Assembly (NCBI GenBank): GCA_051867615.1
Contig: JBJDYU010000055.1
Span: 1 to 38,905 of the forward strand
Direction of reading: 5' to 3'
DNA length: 38,905 nt
DNA from: RGIG5472 sp051867615
GTDB taxonomy: Bacteria; Bacillota; Clostridia; Oscillospirales; Oscillospiraceae
Shown: positions 23,376 through 31,790 of the stretch, piece after piece
How positions within the stretch are numbered: position 1 is the stretch's first letter
Layout: each line of letters begins with the position of its first letter
Made by a program: the position numbers and the translations under genes
The notes under the pieces: model-generated
Database searches by the model: none
Told to the model about the DNA's origin: nothing
What the model saw: only the letters and a program-made list of their open reading frames with translations

Positions 23376-26300
23376 TCAATCATCCACAACCTGGGGCGCG
23401 TTTCCGGTCAGGAACGCCCCGGGGAGGGGAATGACCTCAAAGCCCTCATGGGTGTAGACGGTGCCGTAGTTGTTCAGGATACCGGACACATAGGTGTTGC
23501 GCCAGGAGTGGAAGACGCCGTAGTTGTTCACAACGCCCTGCAAAATGGGGGAATCCTCCGTGTCATCGTGGCCCTGCTCCAGAACACCGTAATTGTTAAA
23601 CGTGCCGGTCAGCCAGATCTCATACCCCGACCAGCCGTCCAGCTGAAAACTGCCGTGGTTTTCCACAGTACTGCCGTCCAGGGACAGGGCCGACATGCGG
23701 GATTCAAAGCTGCCGTTCTCGCCGATCTCAACGGTGCAGTCCAGCAGTTCCAGGTCATCCAGGGAATAGAAGGTCCCCTCCTCAACACGGAGCGCTGCCT
23801 GCTCCATGCTGAGCGGCCCCAAGTTGATGATCCGGCCGCCGCCCTCCAAGGTGACTGCCGCGCCGGGCAGATATTGCGGAGCGGAATGACTTCTGTGCAT
23901 CAACAGGGACGCGCCGGTGCTGACGCTGCCGATTCCGCTGACGGTGACGCTGCCGATGTTGGAGATGCGCCCGCGGTCCAGCACCACCGCGCCGTCCCGG
24001 ACCGCCAGATCGTGGCCGGTCAGGTCCACGGTGCCGTGCAGATACAAAAACGCGTTCTCCTCCTCAAAGGTCAGGTCGCCGCTCGCCATGGTCAGGGACG
24101 CGCCGCTGGTAAGAGCCAGCCCCTTGGTGACGGTCAGGCTGCCGTCCAGTGTGATGTCCATACCGTCGGGTATGATCACCAGGGTGTAAGAATCGTCCGC
24201 CAGGGCGGCTTTCAGTTCGTCCCCGCTGCTCACCCGGACGGTGCGCTCGTCGGCGGAGCTCCAGGAGAAGGGTATCCACCGCAGGCAGGAGCGGTCGACC
24301 GCCCCGGTATAAGAGGGCTCCATTCCGTCATGCGTCATGTCGTCGCCAGAATATGTGACCACGCCGCTGAACTGCAGGATGCTGCCGGGGGCCATGCTGA
24401 GGGAGCTGGTGGGTTCGGCCGTCTCGATCAGGCCCATGCCGTCCAGCATACCGCCGCTCTCCACCTCGATGGAACCCAGGTTGATCAGGCAGCCGTCCAC
24501 CAGAAGTCTGCCGTTGTACTCCACCCGGATGACGCCGCAGTTGGTCATCCAGGTACTGCCGCGCAGGGAGACGGAGGGGTCGTATTGATTGCCGGTCACC
24601 ACCAGTTCGCCGCTGTTGTACAGCCTGTCGCAGGTCAGGTTAAAGTCGCCGCTCTGCTCGTCACCGAAATGGGTCATGACGCCCAGATTAAAGATATGAT
24701 TGCCGGAGGAGGCATTGGAGAAAGCGCTGTTGATCTCGCCGTAATTGATCAGGGTGCCCCGGTCTTCCAGCCACAGCGCCCCCTCAATGGTGCCGTAGTT
24801 GACGACGGTGCAGGGATTGTCCGCGCCGTCGTCGCGCCAATCTCCGGTCTGGAGCGCTCCCAGCAGGGTGCCCCGGTTGATCAGGCAGGTGCCGTTGACG
24901 AGCCAGCTGAATCTTTTCTCTTCCTCATCCGGGTCTTCCGGTGCGGTGACGGTGACGCCCTCGCTGATCAGAACGGGGACGGGGGACGCCCGGTTTTCAT
25001 CGGTGACGGTAAAGTCTCCGTCGATGACGATAGCGGTGGTCCGGCTGCTGCTGATCGCGGCCCGGTATTCCTCGAAGGTGGTCACATGGACGGCGTCGGC
25101 AAACAGCTCCTCCTCACACAGGGTGATGACCCATTCGGAGTCCTTCCTCACTTCATAGGACCCGCCGAAAAGATCCGTGCGTGCGCCGCCGCCCAGCGTC
25201 AGGTCGCTTTCATGCTCCAGCCACAGCTCTGATATGCTCAGTTCGCCGCCGTCCGTCACCGTGACGGTACCGCCGCCCTCGGTGCGGAGCAGGCCTTCCG
25301 TGTAGAGGGCGCCCTCGATCACCAGAGCGCCGCCTGCGCCGACGGTAATGGACTGGCCCGCCGCGTTGATGTCGCAGCCCGCCAGCAGGGTGACGGGCTT
25401 GGTGATCTCCAGCGTGCCGCCGAACATGATGCTCAGCTGCCCGTCGATGATGACCGCGGCCACGCTGTCATTCGCCAGAGCGGCCCGCAGCTCCTCCGGG
25501 GTGGTGACATGGGCCGTCTCCCCGGCGGTCGCATCGGGGTTCTGGGATGGATCGGACGCCGTGCCGCCGCCCCGGGGCAGGATCACCGCCAGCAAAATGA
25601 GCAGCAGCGCCGCCGCTCCGGCGACGGCTCCCCATACGCCTCCCGGCACCTTCCACCGCGCCCGGCAGGGCTGACCGTCCCCGTCTATCTCAGCGGGGGC
25701 GGGTGCTTCTTCCGTCTTCGGCGGCTCCTCCGCCGCGCTCCGGGTCTCCGGAAGCGGCGCGGTTTCCGCCACAGTCTTCGCCTCCGGCTCCGGCGCGGTC
25801 TCCGGCACGGGCACGAAAACCTCCGGCGCGGGGGCGTACAGGTCGGCGCGCAGCTCCTCTACGGTCTGATAGCGCCGGTTGGGACGGATCATCAGGCCCT
25901 TCAGCAGCGCCGCCTCCTGATGGGGCGAAATGTCCACGCCCAGCTTGCTGGGCAGCAGCAGTCCGTCCTCCACGATGCGGTCCAGCGCCTGAGGCGGCGC
26001 TTTCCCGGTCAGGCAGAAATAGATGGTGGCGCAGAGGGAATAAATGTCCGTCCACGGCCCCTGGCCCTTTTGCTGGTACTGCTCCAGTGGAGCGTAGCCG
26101 TGCTTCAGGGCGATGGTCAGGGTCTCCGTGCCCCGGGAGGTCTCCCGGGCGCAGCCGAAATCCAGCAGCCGCACCCTGCCGTTTTCCAGCATCAGGTTGT
26201 CCGGCGAGATGTCCCGGTGGATCAGCCCGGTCTCATGCATGATGGACAGGGCCTGGAACAGGGGCTCCAGCGTCTGAAACAGCTCCTTCGGCGGGATGCG

Positions 26301-26783
26301 CCCACCCTTTTGCTCCACCAGATGGCTGAAGGTGGTCCCCTCGATGTACTCCATGACGATATAGGCGGTGTTGTTGGCCTGGAAAAAGTCCCGGACGCCC
26401 ACGATCACCTGCTGCTTGTCCATCCGGGCCATGGTCCGGGCCTCGTCCAGAAATTTCTGCTTGCCCCGCTCAAAGCTCTGGGCGGACAGGCCCATGAAGC
26501 TGGTCACATCCAGCGTCGCGGCGGCGTTGCGGGTGGAGCGGTCCACCGGATAATACTCCTTGATGGCCACCTTCAGCTCCAGCCGCAGATCGCAGCCGAT
26601 ATAGGTGATGCCGAAGCCGCCCTCGCCCAGCACCCGTCCCACCAGATACCTATCCAGCAGGACGGTCCCCGGCGGCAGGTGGTGGGGCGAAGGCACATAG
26701 CTTCCCGCCGTCAGGCCGCAGACCGGACAGCTTTCGCCCGGGCGCACCCGGGTCATGCAATAGGGGCAATACTGCTTATCCAC
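23376..26783 (-). CDS. Membrane Ser/Thr protein kinase with large beta-solenoid ectodomain
   Basis: A 1135-residue protein. An N-terminal zinc ribbon (CPYC...CPVC) is followed by an active-looking Hanks-type kinase domain (about 35-315). This has the glycine loop GEGGFGITY, the ATP lysine in AIKEYYP, the catalytic HRDISPDN and the DFG in LLDFGCA. A Pro/Glu/Ala-rich linker leads to one membrane helix (about 383-403). The remaining 730 residues lie outside. They contain three copies of a module start, HVTTPEELRAAL, HVTTFEEYRAAI and RVSSGDELKAAL (near 425, 566 and 850), each followed by a VIIDG-type strand. Throughout runs a ladder of N-x-G turns (VNYGTIEG, INYGEINS, INLGSIEV, NNYGVLEQ, NNYGTVYT), as in right-handed beta-helices. 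The GTG at 26783 is preferred because AAGGAGG lies eight bases upstream. Last gene of the operon. It probably senses a surface ligand, polymer or cell contact; inference. Confidence 0.88.
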   Translation of the reverse strand: MDKQYCPYCMTRVRPGESCPVCGLTAGSYVPSPHHLPPGTVLLDRYLVGRVLGEGGFGITYIGCDLRLELKVAIKEYYPVDRSTRNAAATLDVTSFMGLSAQSFERGKQKFLDEARTMARMDKQQVIVGVRDFFQANNTAYIVMEYIEGTTFSHLVEQKGGRIPPKELFQTLEPLFQALSIMHETGLIHRDISPDNLMLENGRVRLLDFGCARETSRGTETLTIALKHGYAPLEQYQQKGQGPWTDIYSLCATIYFCLTGKAPPQALDRIVEDGLLLPSKLGVDISPHQEAALLKGLMIRPNRRYQTVEELRADLYAPAPEVFVPVPETAPEPEAKTVAETAPLPETRSAAEEPPKTEEAPAPAEIDGDGQPCRARWKVPGGVWGAVAGAAALLLILLAVILPRGGGTASDPSQNPDATAGETAHVTTPEELRAALANDSVAAVIIDGQLSIMFGGTLEITKPVTLLAGCDINAAGQSITVGAGGALVIEGALYTEGLLRTEGGGTVTVTDGGELSISELWLEHESDLTLGGGARTDLFGGSYEVRKDSEWVITLCEEELFADAVHVTTFEEYRAAISSSRTTAIVIDGDFTVTDENRASPVPVLISEGVTVTAPEDPDEEEKRFSWLVNGTCLINRGTLLGALQTGDWRDDGADNPCTVVNYGTIEGALWLEDRGTLINYGEINSAFSNASSGNHIFNLGVMTHFGDEQSGDFNLTCDRLYNSGELVVTGNQYDPSVSLRGSTWMTNCGVIRVEYNGRLLVDGCLINLGSIEVESGGMLDGMGLIETAEPTSSLSMAPGSILQFSGVVTYSGDDMTHDGMEPSYTGAVDRSCLRWIPFSWSSADERTVRVSSGDELKAALADDSYTLVIIPDGMDITLDGSLTVTKGLALTSGASLTMASGDLTFEEENAFLYLHGTVDLTGHDLAVRDGAVVLDRGRISNIGSVTVSGIGSVSTGASLLMHRSHSAPQYLPGAAVTLEGGGRIINLGPLSMEQAALRVEEGTFYSLDDLELLDCTVEIGENGSFESRMSALSLDGSTVENHGSFQLDGWSGYEIWLTGTFNNYGVLEQGHDDTEDSPILQGVVNNYGVFHSWRNTYVSGILNNYGTVYTHEGFEVIPLPGAFLTGNAPQVVDD

Positions 26784-26876
26784 GGACCGCACCTCCTTCA
26801 CCGGGCGAAAAATTGTTTATACTATACCAAGTTTTTGCTCTTTTCACAAGCGTTCTCCCCTCAGTTTACGACGGAC

Positions 26877-28040
26877 CTACAGCAAAAGCAGGAGCAGGAG
26901 GATGACGATAACGACGCCCGCCAGGCCCAGCAGCAACTTCAGCCCATGCTTACGCAAAAAGTCGGGCAGGCTCTGCCGGGGCGTGGGCGTGACCGCTTCG
27001 GTCGCGGGACTGTCCGTATTCTCCTGCAGCGGCTGGGAGGCGCCGCTCCAGGTGGACTGCACCAGGGTCTTTTCCAGCCGGGAGGCCAGCTCCTCCATGT
27101 TCTGGGGCCGGACCGTGGGCTGGAGGGCCAGGCCCCACAGCAAAAGCTCCTCCTGCTCCCGGCTCAGGGCCGCGCCCAAAGCGCTTGGCGGGAGCAGCGG
27201 GTCGTTCTGGCCGTCAAAGGTGGCGCTCAGCCGCTCCGGGGCGGCGGGAGGCACCTTGCCCGTCAGGCAATAATACAGCGTGGCGCAGAGCGCGTACACG
27301 TCGGTATACGGTCCCTGCCCCCGGGTCTGATACTGCTCGATAGGGGCGAAGCCGGGCTTGAGGACCACCGTCATGGACTTGCCGTCCTCCATGGAGCGGG
27401 CGCAGCCGAAGTCCAGCAGCGTCAGCGTCCCATCCGGCATGAGCATGATGTTGTCCGGCGCGATGTCCCGGTGCAGCACGCCCGCCTCGTGGATGGCCCC
27501 CAGGTCGCGCATCAGGGGCAGGACCTTTTTCAGCAGGAGGTTCGGTTCAAAGCGGCTCTGGCTCTGCAGCAGGTCCCGCAGGGTCGTGCCGTTCAGGTAG
27601 TCCATGACCATATAGGCGGTGCCGTTGGCCTCGAAAAAGTCCAGCACATGGACGATGGAGGGGGTGCCCGCCACCGCCCGCAGCATACTGGCCTCGCTGA
27701 GGAAGCTGTGCATCCCCTGCCGGTAGATCTCCTCCATCTGGGTCGTGGGACATACGGAGTGGTCGGGCCGCCGCTGGGGCTGGCAGCGGGTGGGGAAATA
27801 TTCCTTGATGGCCACCACCTTGCCGGAGGTCAGCTCCTTGGCGATATAGGTCAGGCCGAAGCCGCCGTCCCCCTTCACCTCACCGAACAGGAAGGTGTGT
27901 CCCTTCTGGCTGCGCAGCACCGTGCCGATGGGCAGCTGGTGCGGCGCGGCGCGCTGGTCCACGTCCCGCCCGCACACGGGGCAGAAAGCGTCCTCGCCGG
28001 AAAGTGCCTGCATACAATGGGGACAGAATCTATCCCGCAT
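26877..28040 (-). CDS. Membrane-anchored Ser/Thr protein kinase
   Basis: A 387-residue Hanks-type kinase with the same plan as its neighbour but no ectodomain. It begins with a zinc ribbon (CPHC...CPVC). The kinase domain (about 40-315) has the loop GDGGFGLTY, Lys79 in AIKEYFP, the catalytic HRDIAPDN (Asp192) and DFG (Asp210). A Ser/Thr/Pro linker follows, then a C-terminal membrane helix of about 20 residues ending the protein. The kinase therefore hangs from the inner face with nothing outside, and must be controlled from the cytoplasm or by partners. GGAGG lies 10 bases before the ATG; the gene starts one base after the protease-FHA gene ends. Key residues are intact, so catalytic activity is expected. 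Confidence 0.92.
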   Translation of the reverse strand: MRDRFCPHCMQALSGEDAFCPVCGRDVDQRAAPHQLPIGTVLRSQKGHTFLFGEVKGDGGFGLTYIAKELTSGKVVAIKEYFPTRCQPQRRPDHSVCPTTQMEEIYRQGMHSFLSEASMLRAVAGTPSIVHVLDFFEANGTAYMVMDYLNGTTLRDLLQSQSRFEPNLLLKKVLPLMRDLGAIHEAGVLHRDIAPDNIMLMPDGTLTLLDFGCARSMEDGKSMTVVLKPGFAPIEQYQTRGQGPYTDVYALCATLYYCLTGKVPPAAPERLSATFDGQNDPLLPPSALGAALSREQEELLLWGLALQPTVRPQNMEELASRLEKTLVQSTWSGASQPLQENTDSPATEAVTPTPRQSLPDFLRKHGLKLLLGLAGVVIVILLLLLLL

Positions 28041-28041
28041 C

Positions 28042-29400
28042 TCAGTCCGGCCTCCTCTCCGCGATCACGAAGCTCTGCTCCTGGGAGCCGAGGAAAAACG
28101 CCTCTCCGGGCCGGAGCTGCACGGCCTGCTCCGCCGCCAGCCTGCGTCCCGGCGCCAGGAAGGTGCCGTGGCTGGAGCCGAGGTCCTTGATATACACGCA
28201 GCCATCTTCATACCACACCGCGCAGTGCCGTGCGCTGACGCCCGGGGTATTGGCCGGGAACACCACGCCGCACTGCTGCGGGTCGCGTCCCAGAATGACC
28301 GCATCCCGCCTGCCGATCATAAAGCGCTTGTCCTCCAGCGCGCCGGAAACGCCCTGAATACGGAAGCCGGAATCGCCGGACGCGGGAGCGGAGGCCGATG
28401 CGGGCACAGCCGGGGCCGCTTTCTGTTCCTGCGGGCCCTTTTTCTTTTTCAGCACCACCAGCAGCACCACGGCGATCACCGCCGCGGCAGCCACCGCCAG
28501 AGCGATCCAGAGCCAGGGCGCGGAGGAAGCCTCCTCCGCCATTTCGTAGGGAACGTCGTGGAGCCTGAGCATGGGCAGGACTTCGTCGATGTTCACGGCG
28601 TAATAGATCTTATCCGTGGAGTTGGACACCGTGAAGGTGTTGACGCCCAGCACCGCTCCCGCCTCGTTGACCAGCGGGCCGCCGGAATTGCCCGCCATGA
28701 TGACGGCGTCGGTCTGTATGGCGGAAACGCCGGTGCCGCTGGTGGTCATCAGGCGGCTGACCACGCCCTTGTTCACCGTGGCGTCCGTCTCGCTCCAGGA
28801 GGAGGTGGAGGATATGTACTCATTCTCCGCAAGGCTGGGATAGCCCACCGTGTAGACAGTGCTGCCCACCATTTCCTCCGTGGGGCTCATCAGCTTCAGC
28901 GGCGAGCGCTTGTCCGTGGGAGCGGCCAGACGGAGCAGGGCCACGTCCTTGATGGAATCGGAGTCCACCAGATAGGCCTCCACATAGTCCTCGGGCGCAA
29001 AGTACACCCGGATCATGGCCCGGCCGGAGTAGACGCTGTTCTGCGTCCAGCTGGCCGCCATATCCAGCAGCTGGCTGTAGGTGTAGAACCCGCCGAAGAC
29101 ATCCAGCAGGGTGTCAAAGTCCATCTGGATCAGCTCGCCGGAGCCGCAGGCGATATAGTCGTCGATCACATGGTGATTGGTGATCAGGTACTGGGGCGCT
29201 TCGCCGGAGCTGCCCACAAAAAAGCCGGTGCCCCAGCCGAACTCCAGCCAGGTCCCCTCCAGCTCAAAGCCGATGTCCACAACAGCCACGCTGCCGCGCA
29301 CATCGGACACGGCGGCGGACGTACCGGCGGCACGGGCAAAGCCGGTCAGGCTGCACAGGATGCAAAACGTGGCCACAAAGGCGGTCAGTCTTCGCTTCAT
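28042..29400 (-). CDS. Secreted trypsin-like serine protease with cytoplasmic FHA domain
   Basis: A 452-residue membrane protein with an unusual layout. A signal sequence (about 1-24) is followed by an external trypsin-fold protease domain (about 30-285). The triad is visible: His77 in LITNHHV, Asp152 in IKDVALLRL and Ser239 in GNSGGPL. A membrane helix (about 295-317), a basic stop (KKKK) and an Ala/Pro linker lead to a cytoplasmic FHA domain (about 355-445). This has the phosphothreonine-binding landmarks GRDP, SARHC and GSSHGTF. The start at 29400 has GGGAGGA before it; the upstream frame extension is unlike a signal. It may join threonine phosphorylation inside to proteolysis outside. The gene lies 20 bases after the PP2C gene. 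Degradation-type DegP relatives have PDZ, not FHA, domains. Confidence 0.9.
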   Translation of the reverse strand: MKRRLTAFVATFCILCSLTGFARAAGTSAAVSDVRGSVAVVDIGFELEGTWLEFGWGTGFFVGSSGEAPQYLITNHHVIDDYIACGSGELIQMDFDTLLDVFGGFYTYSQLLDMAASWTQNSVYSGRAMIRVYFAPEDYVEAYLVDSDSIKDVALLRLAAPTDKRSPLKLMSPTEEMVGSTVYTVGYPSLAENEYISSTSSWSETDATVNKGVVSRLMTTSGTGVSAIQTDAVIMAGNSGGPLVNEAGAVLGVNTFTVSNSTDKIYYAVNIDEVLPMLRLHDVPYEMAEEASSAPWLWIALAVAAAAVIAVVLLVVLKKKKGPQEQKAAPAVPASASAPASGDSGFRIQGVSGALEDKRFMIGRRDAVILGRDPQQCGVVFPANTPGVSARHCAVWYEDGCVYIKDLGSSHGTFLAPGRRLAAEQAVQLRPGEAFFLGSQEQSFVIAERRPD

Positions 29401-29420
29401 CTTTCTTTTCCTCCCTTTTC

Positions 29421-30134
29421 TCACGCGGTCACCCAGACCGCAGCGGCGGTATTGTTGTCGTTGTCGGCGGGGATACGGCTGTTCAGCAGCGCCCGCATCC
29501 GGTCCAGCCAATCCTGCGGAGACGCGGCCGCGGCCAGCTCCCGCTCCATTTCGCTTTCATACACATACTCCCAAAAGCCGTCGGAGCAGAGCAAAAACGC
29601 GTGGCTCCCCGGCTCCAGCGCGGTCTCGCCGGCGTCAGCCTCTCCGCCGCCCTGCTGGCCCAGCGCCCGGTAAATGTGGCTGCGGTCCTCATGGAAGCGG
29701 ATCTCCTCCGGCGTGATCTGGCCCAGCAGCACCGCGATCTGCGAGGCGCTGTGGTCCCGGGTCTGCCAGACGAGACGCCCCCCGGCGAAATGGTACAGCC
29801 GGGAGTCCCCGGCATAGGCCCAGTCAAAGCGGCCCTTTTCCAGAGCCAACACCACCACCGTGGTCTTCATCTGGCAGCGCGGCGTCTGCATGGACAGCAC
29901 CTGCTGGTGCGCCTTGCGCACCAGCTCGCAAAGGCTCTGGGGCGTCGCCCCTCCCTGCCAGCCGTCCAGAATGGTCCGGGCGGCGGCGGATGACGCCGCT
30001 TCTCCGCCGCCATGGCCGCCCAGCCCGTCCGCCAGCACCGCGCACAGCCGCTCTCCGTCCAGCTGTCTGACCAGCACCGTGTCCTCGTTGCAGGGACGGC
30101 CTCCCGCGGCGGAATAGCTTGCATATTGCATCAC
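29421..30134 (-). CDS. PP2C-family Ser/Thr phosphatase, soluble
   Basis: A 237-residue cytoplasmic phosphatase of the PPM/PP2C family. Metal-binding motifs are seen as NEDTVLV (where the standard family has Asp in this first box), VLADGLGGHGGGEAAS, LLCSDGFWEYV and the closing DNNTAAAVWV. Without a membrane segment it should dephosphorylate cytoplasmic kinase targets or the kinases themselves. The GTG at 30134 has AGGAGG ten bases upstream; the adjacent ATG at 30131 is an alternative. It lies 21 bases after the membrane phosphatase gene and 20 before the protease gene, in the same operon. Confidence 0.92.
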   Translation of the reverse strand: MMQYASYSAAGGRPCNEDTVLVRQLDGERLCAVLADGLGGHGGGEAASSAAARTILDGWQGGATPQSLCELVRKAHQQVLSMQTPRCQMKTTVVVLALEKGRFDWAYAGDSRLYHFAGGRLVWQTRDHSASQIAVLLGQITPEEIRFHEDRSHIYRALGQQGGGEADAGETALEPGSHAFLLCSDGFWEYVYESEMERELAAAASPQDWLDRMRALLNSRIPADNDNNTAAAVWVTA

Positions 30135-30155
30135 AGCGCTACGGCCTCCTATCCG

Positions 30156-31115
30156 TTATTGCAGCTGCCCGGCGCTCCGCGCTCCGTCGGCGGCGCACTC
30201 CAGGATCACGGCAGTGTAGTTGTCCTGATTGCTGTAATTCTTCTCCTGGACCGCCGCCCGGATGGCCTGCGCCGCTTCTTCCGGCCCGGCCTCCAGCGCC
30301 CGGGCCAGCTCCTCGCCGCTCAGCGCGTTATACACGCCGTCGCTCATCAAAATCAGCTTATCGCCGCTCAGCAGGCGGATGGGCGCGGCGGGCAGGTCGA
30401 TACCCGCGAGCTTCCCCATGCCCAAAAAGCTGGTGAGTCCATTCCCCTGGGGATCGGAAAGGGCTTCCTGCACGGACAGCTCTCCGTTGACCGCCCGCAG
30501 GGCCAAGTCGTTTTGATAGGTGTGCTCCCGGTTGAGCTGGGTCAGGACTCCGCCGCGGTAGAGGCAGATGCGGCTGTCGCCGATGCTCAGAAAGGAAAAG
30601 CTCCCCTCCCTGACCAGGCCCATAGCCAGCGTGGAACCGCTCCGGCGGCAGCCCTCCGGCCCCAGCAGCTCGTTGACCGCCTGCGCCGCGCTTTGCGCCA
30701 GAGTCAGCAGCAGCTGCTCCGGCCCCGCCGCGTCCCGGCACAGAATAAATTCGTCCAAAACGGCCTGCACCGCCGCGGCGCTGACCTTGTCGCCGTCGGA
30801 CAGGCCGCCCATGCCGTCCGCCACCACCGCCAAAAGGCCGTGGGTGGACATCAGCGCCTCGTCCGAAACGGCAAAGCAGTCCTGCTGCCCCTCGCGGGCG
30901 CCCTGCTCATGCAGCTTGCCGACGGAGACCCGATCCACCCGGGGAAGCTCCGCCGCGCGCTTTCCGCCACTGTGCAATCTCGCCTTTCTCACGCCCCAGA
31001 CAGCCAGCAGCAACAGCAGCGCAGCCACTGCGAGCAAGGCCGCCGCAGCCGCCCACAGCGGCAGCGTCACGCCTTGCAGCGCTCCGCTCTCACCGTAAAC
31101 CAGCCACTCACGCAT
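30156..31115 (-). CDS. PP2C-family Ser/Thr phosphatase with N-terminal membrane anchor
   Basis: A 319-residue phosphatase. One strong membrane helix (about 18-41) stands near the N-terminus and the PP2C domain (about 60-310) should face the cytoplasm. Motifs: QDCFAV, VVADGMGGLSDGD, FLSIGDSRICLYRGG, LILMSDGVYNAL and NYTAVIL. Compared with the soluble phosphatase next to it, it is longer and membrane-bound, so it may act on kinases at the membrane. The ATG at 31115 overlaps the end of the FHA gene by eight bases and has GAGG upstream. It is the third gene of the operon. Confidence 0.92.
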   Translation of the reverse strand: MREWLVYGESGALQGVTLPLWAAAAALLAVAALLLLLAVWGVRKARLHSGGKRAAELPRVDRVSVGKLHEQGAREGQQDCFAVSDEALMSTHGLLAVVADGMGGLSDGDKVSAAAVQAVLDEFILCRDAAGPEQLLLTLAQSAAQAVNELLGPEGCRRSGSTLAMGLVREGSFSFLSIGDSRICLYRGGVLTQLNREHTYQNDLALRAVNGELSVQEALSDPQGNGLTSFLGMGKLAGIDLPAAPIRLLSGDKLILMSDGVYNALSGEELARALEAGPEEAAQAIRAAVQEKNYSNQDNYTAVILECAADGARSAGQLQ

Positions 31116-31752
31116 TGCCCCGTTCCTCGCTGTTCCAGCTGAACTGTTCGCCGCAGAGGCTGACGAAGACCAGCTGGGTGGTGCCGATGGTGATGCGGTC
31201 ATAATTGTGCAGCTGCGTGCTTCCGCCGATGACAGGCATATTGTTCACCAGCAGCACGTTTTTGCCCAGCTCATGGGCGATATAGAACTGGCGGGTCTGG
31301 GGGACGTAGGTGACGTTGGCATCCTTCTCCGCAGAAATGGTGCTGTCGCCCCGGATGCAGATATCGCCCGCCTCCCGACCGATGTAGTTGTAGCCGGTGT
31401 GGATGCGGTAATCCGTGCCGCGGCAGGGGCCTTCCACCGCCACCAGCCAGCCTACCACCGGCGCGGGAGCGCCCGCGGGCGTGGAGCTGTCCACGAACTG
31501 GGTCTTGCCCATGCGCTCAGACGCGCCGCTGCCCGGATTGGGGGCGATGGTGGAATTGAAATTGCCATACCCGCCGGGCGCGGCGGCCCCGTCCAGCTCC
31601 GCCGTGGCGCCGCAGGAAGCGGCGCCCCCGGCAAAGGGGTCCACGGTGGGCGAGAAGCTGCCTGAGCCGCAATAGGGACAGCTGGCATAGCGGTTAGCGT
31701 CGTAGTAGTGGCCCTGGGGGCAGCTGATGATCTTCTGACGGATTTCTGCCAT
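31108..31752 (-). CDS. FHA-domain protein with N-terminal zinc ribbon
   Basis: A 214-residue cytoplasmic protein. The N-terminus has a four-cysteine motif, CPQGHYYDANRYASCPYCG, likely a zinc ribbon. A flexible Gly/Ala/Pro-rich linker follows (about 30-95) with candidate phosphothreonine sites such as NSTIAPNP and GKTQFVD. The FHA domain is at about 100-200, with YIGREAGDI, an ISAEKDANV segment and LVNNMPV. The typical S-x-R-H motif is altered, with Ser-Ala-Glu-Lys in place of Ser-x-Arg-His, so phosphothreonine binding may differ. GAGGAGGA stands before the ATG. A protein of this plan could be a kinase target and an FHA reader at once, which is inference. Confidence 0.85.
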   Translation of the reverse strand: MAEIRQKIISCPQGHYYDANRYASCPYCGSGSFSPTVDPFAGGAASCGATAELDGAAAPGGYGNFNSTIAPNPGSGASERMGKTQFVDSSTPAGAPAPVVGWLVAVEGPCRGTDYRIHTGYNYIGREAGDICIRGDSTISAEKDANVTYVPQTRQFYIAHELGKNVLLVNNMPVIGGSTQLHNYDRITIGTTQLVFVSLCGEQFSWNSEERGNA

Positions 31753-31790
31753 GATGATTTCCTCCTCAATGAATCGTTATGTTTTTTTGT

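Noticed and set aside
23740..25200. Tandem repeats in the large kinase gene
   Set aside because: The repeats are at the protein level (N-x-G turns, HVTT modules) and diverged; no DNA-level tandem repeat or CRISPR-like spacing is seen.
26784..26876. Possible separate promoter for the large kinase gene
   Set aside because: The 93-base gap is AT-rich on one side but I could not find a -35/-10 pair with proper spacing, so the gene was kept in the operon.
25509..28190. Very long plus-strand open frame (about 890 codons) and a second at 23364-25232
   Set aside because: Both lie antisense to the two kinase genes, have low-complexity Gly/Gln/Arg-rich translations without motifs, and arise from GC-rich codon use; the minus-strand frames carry the kinase motifs.
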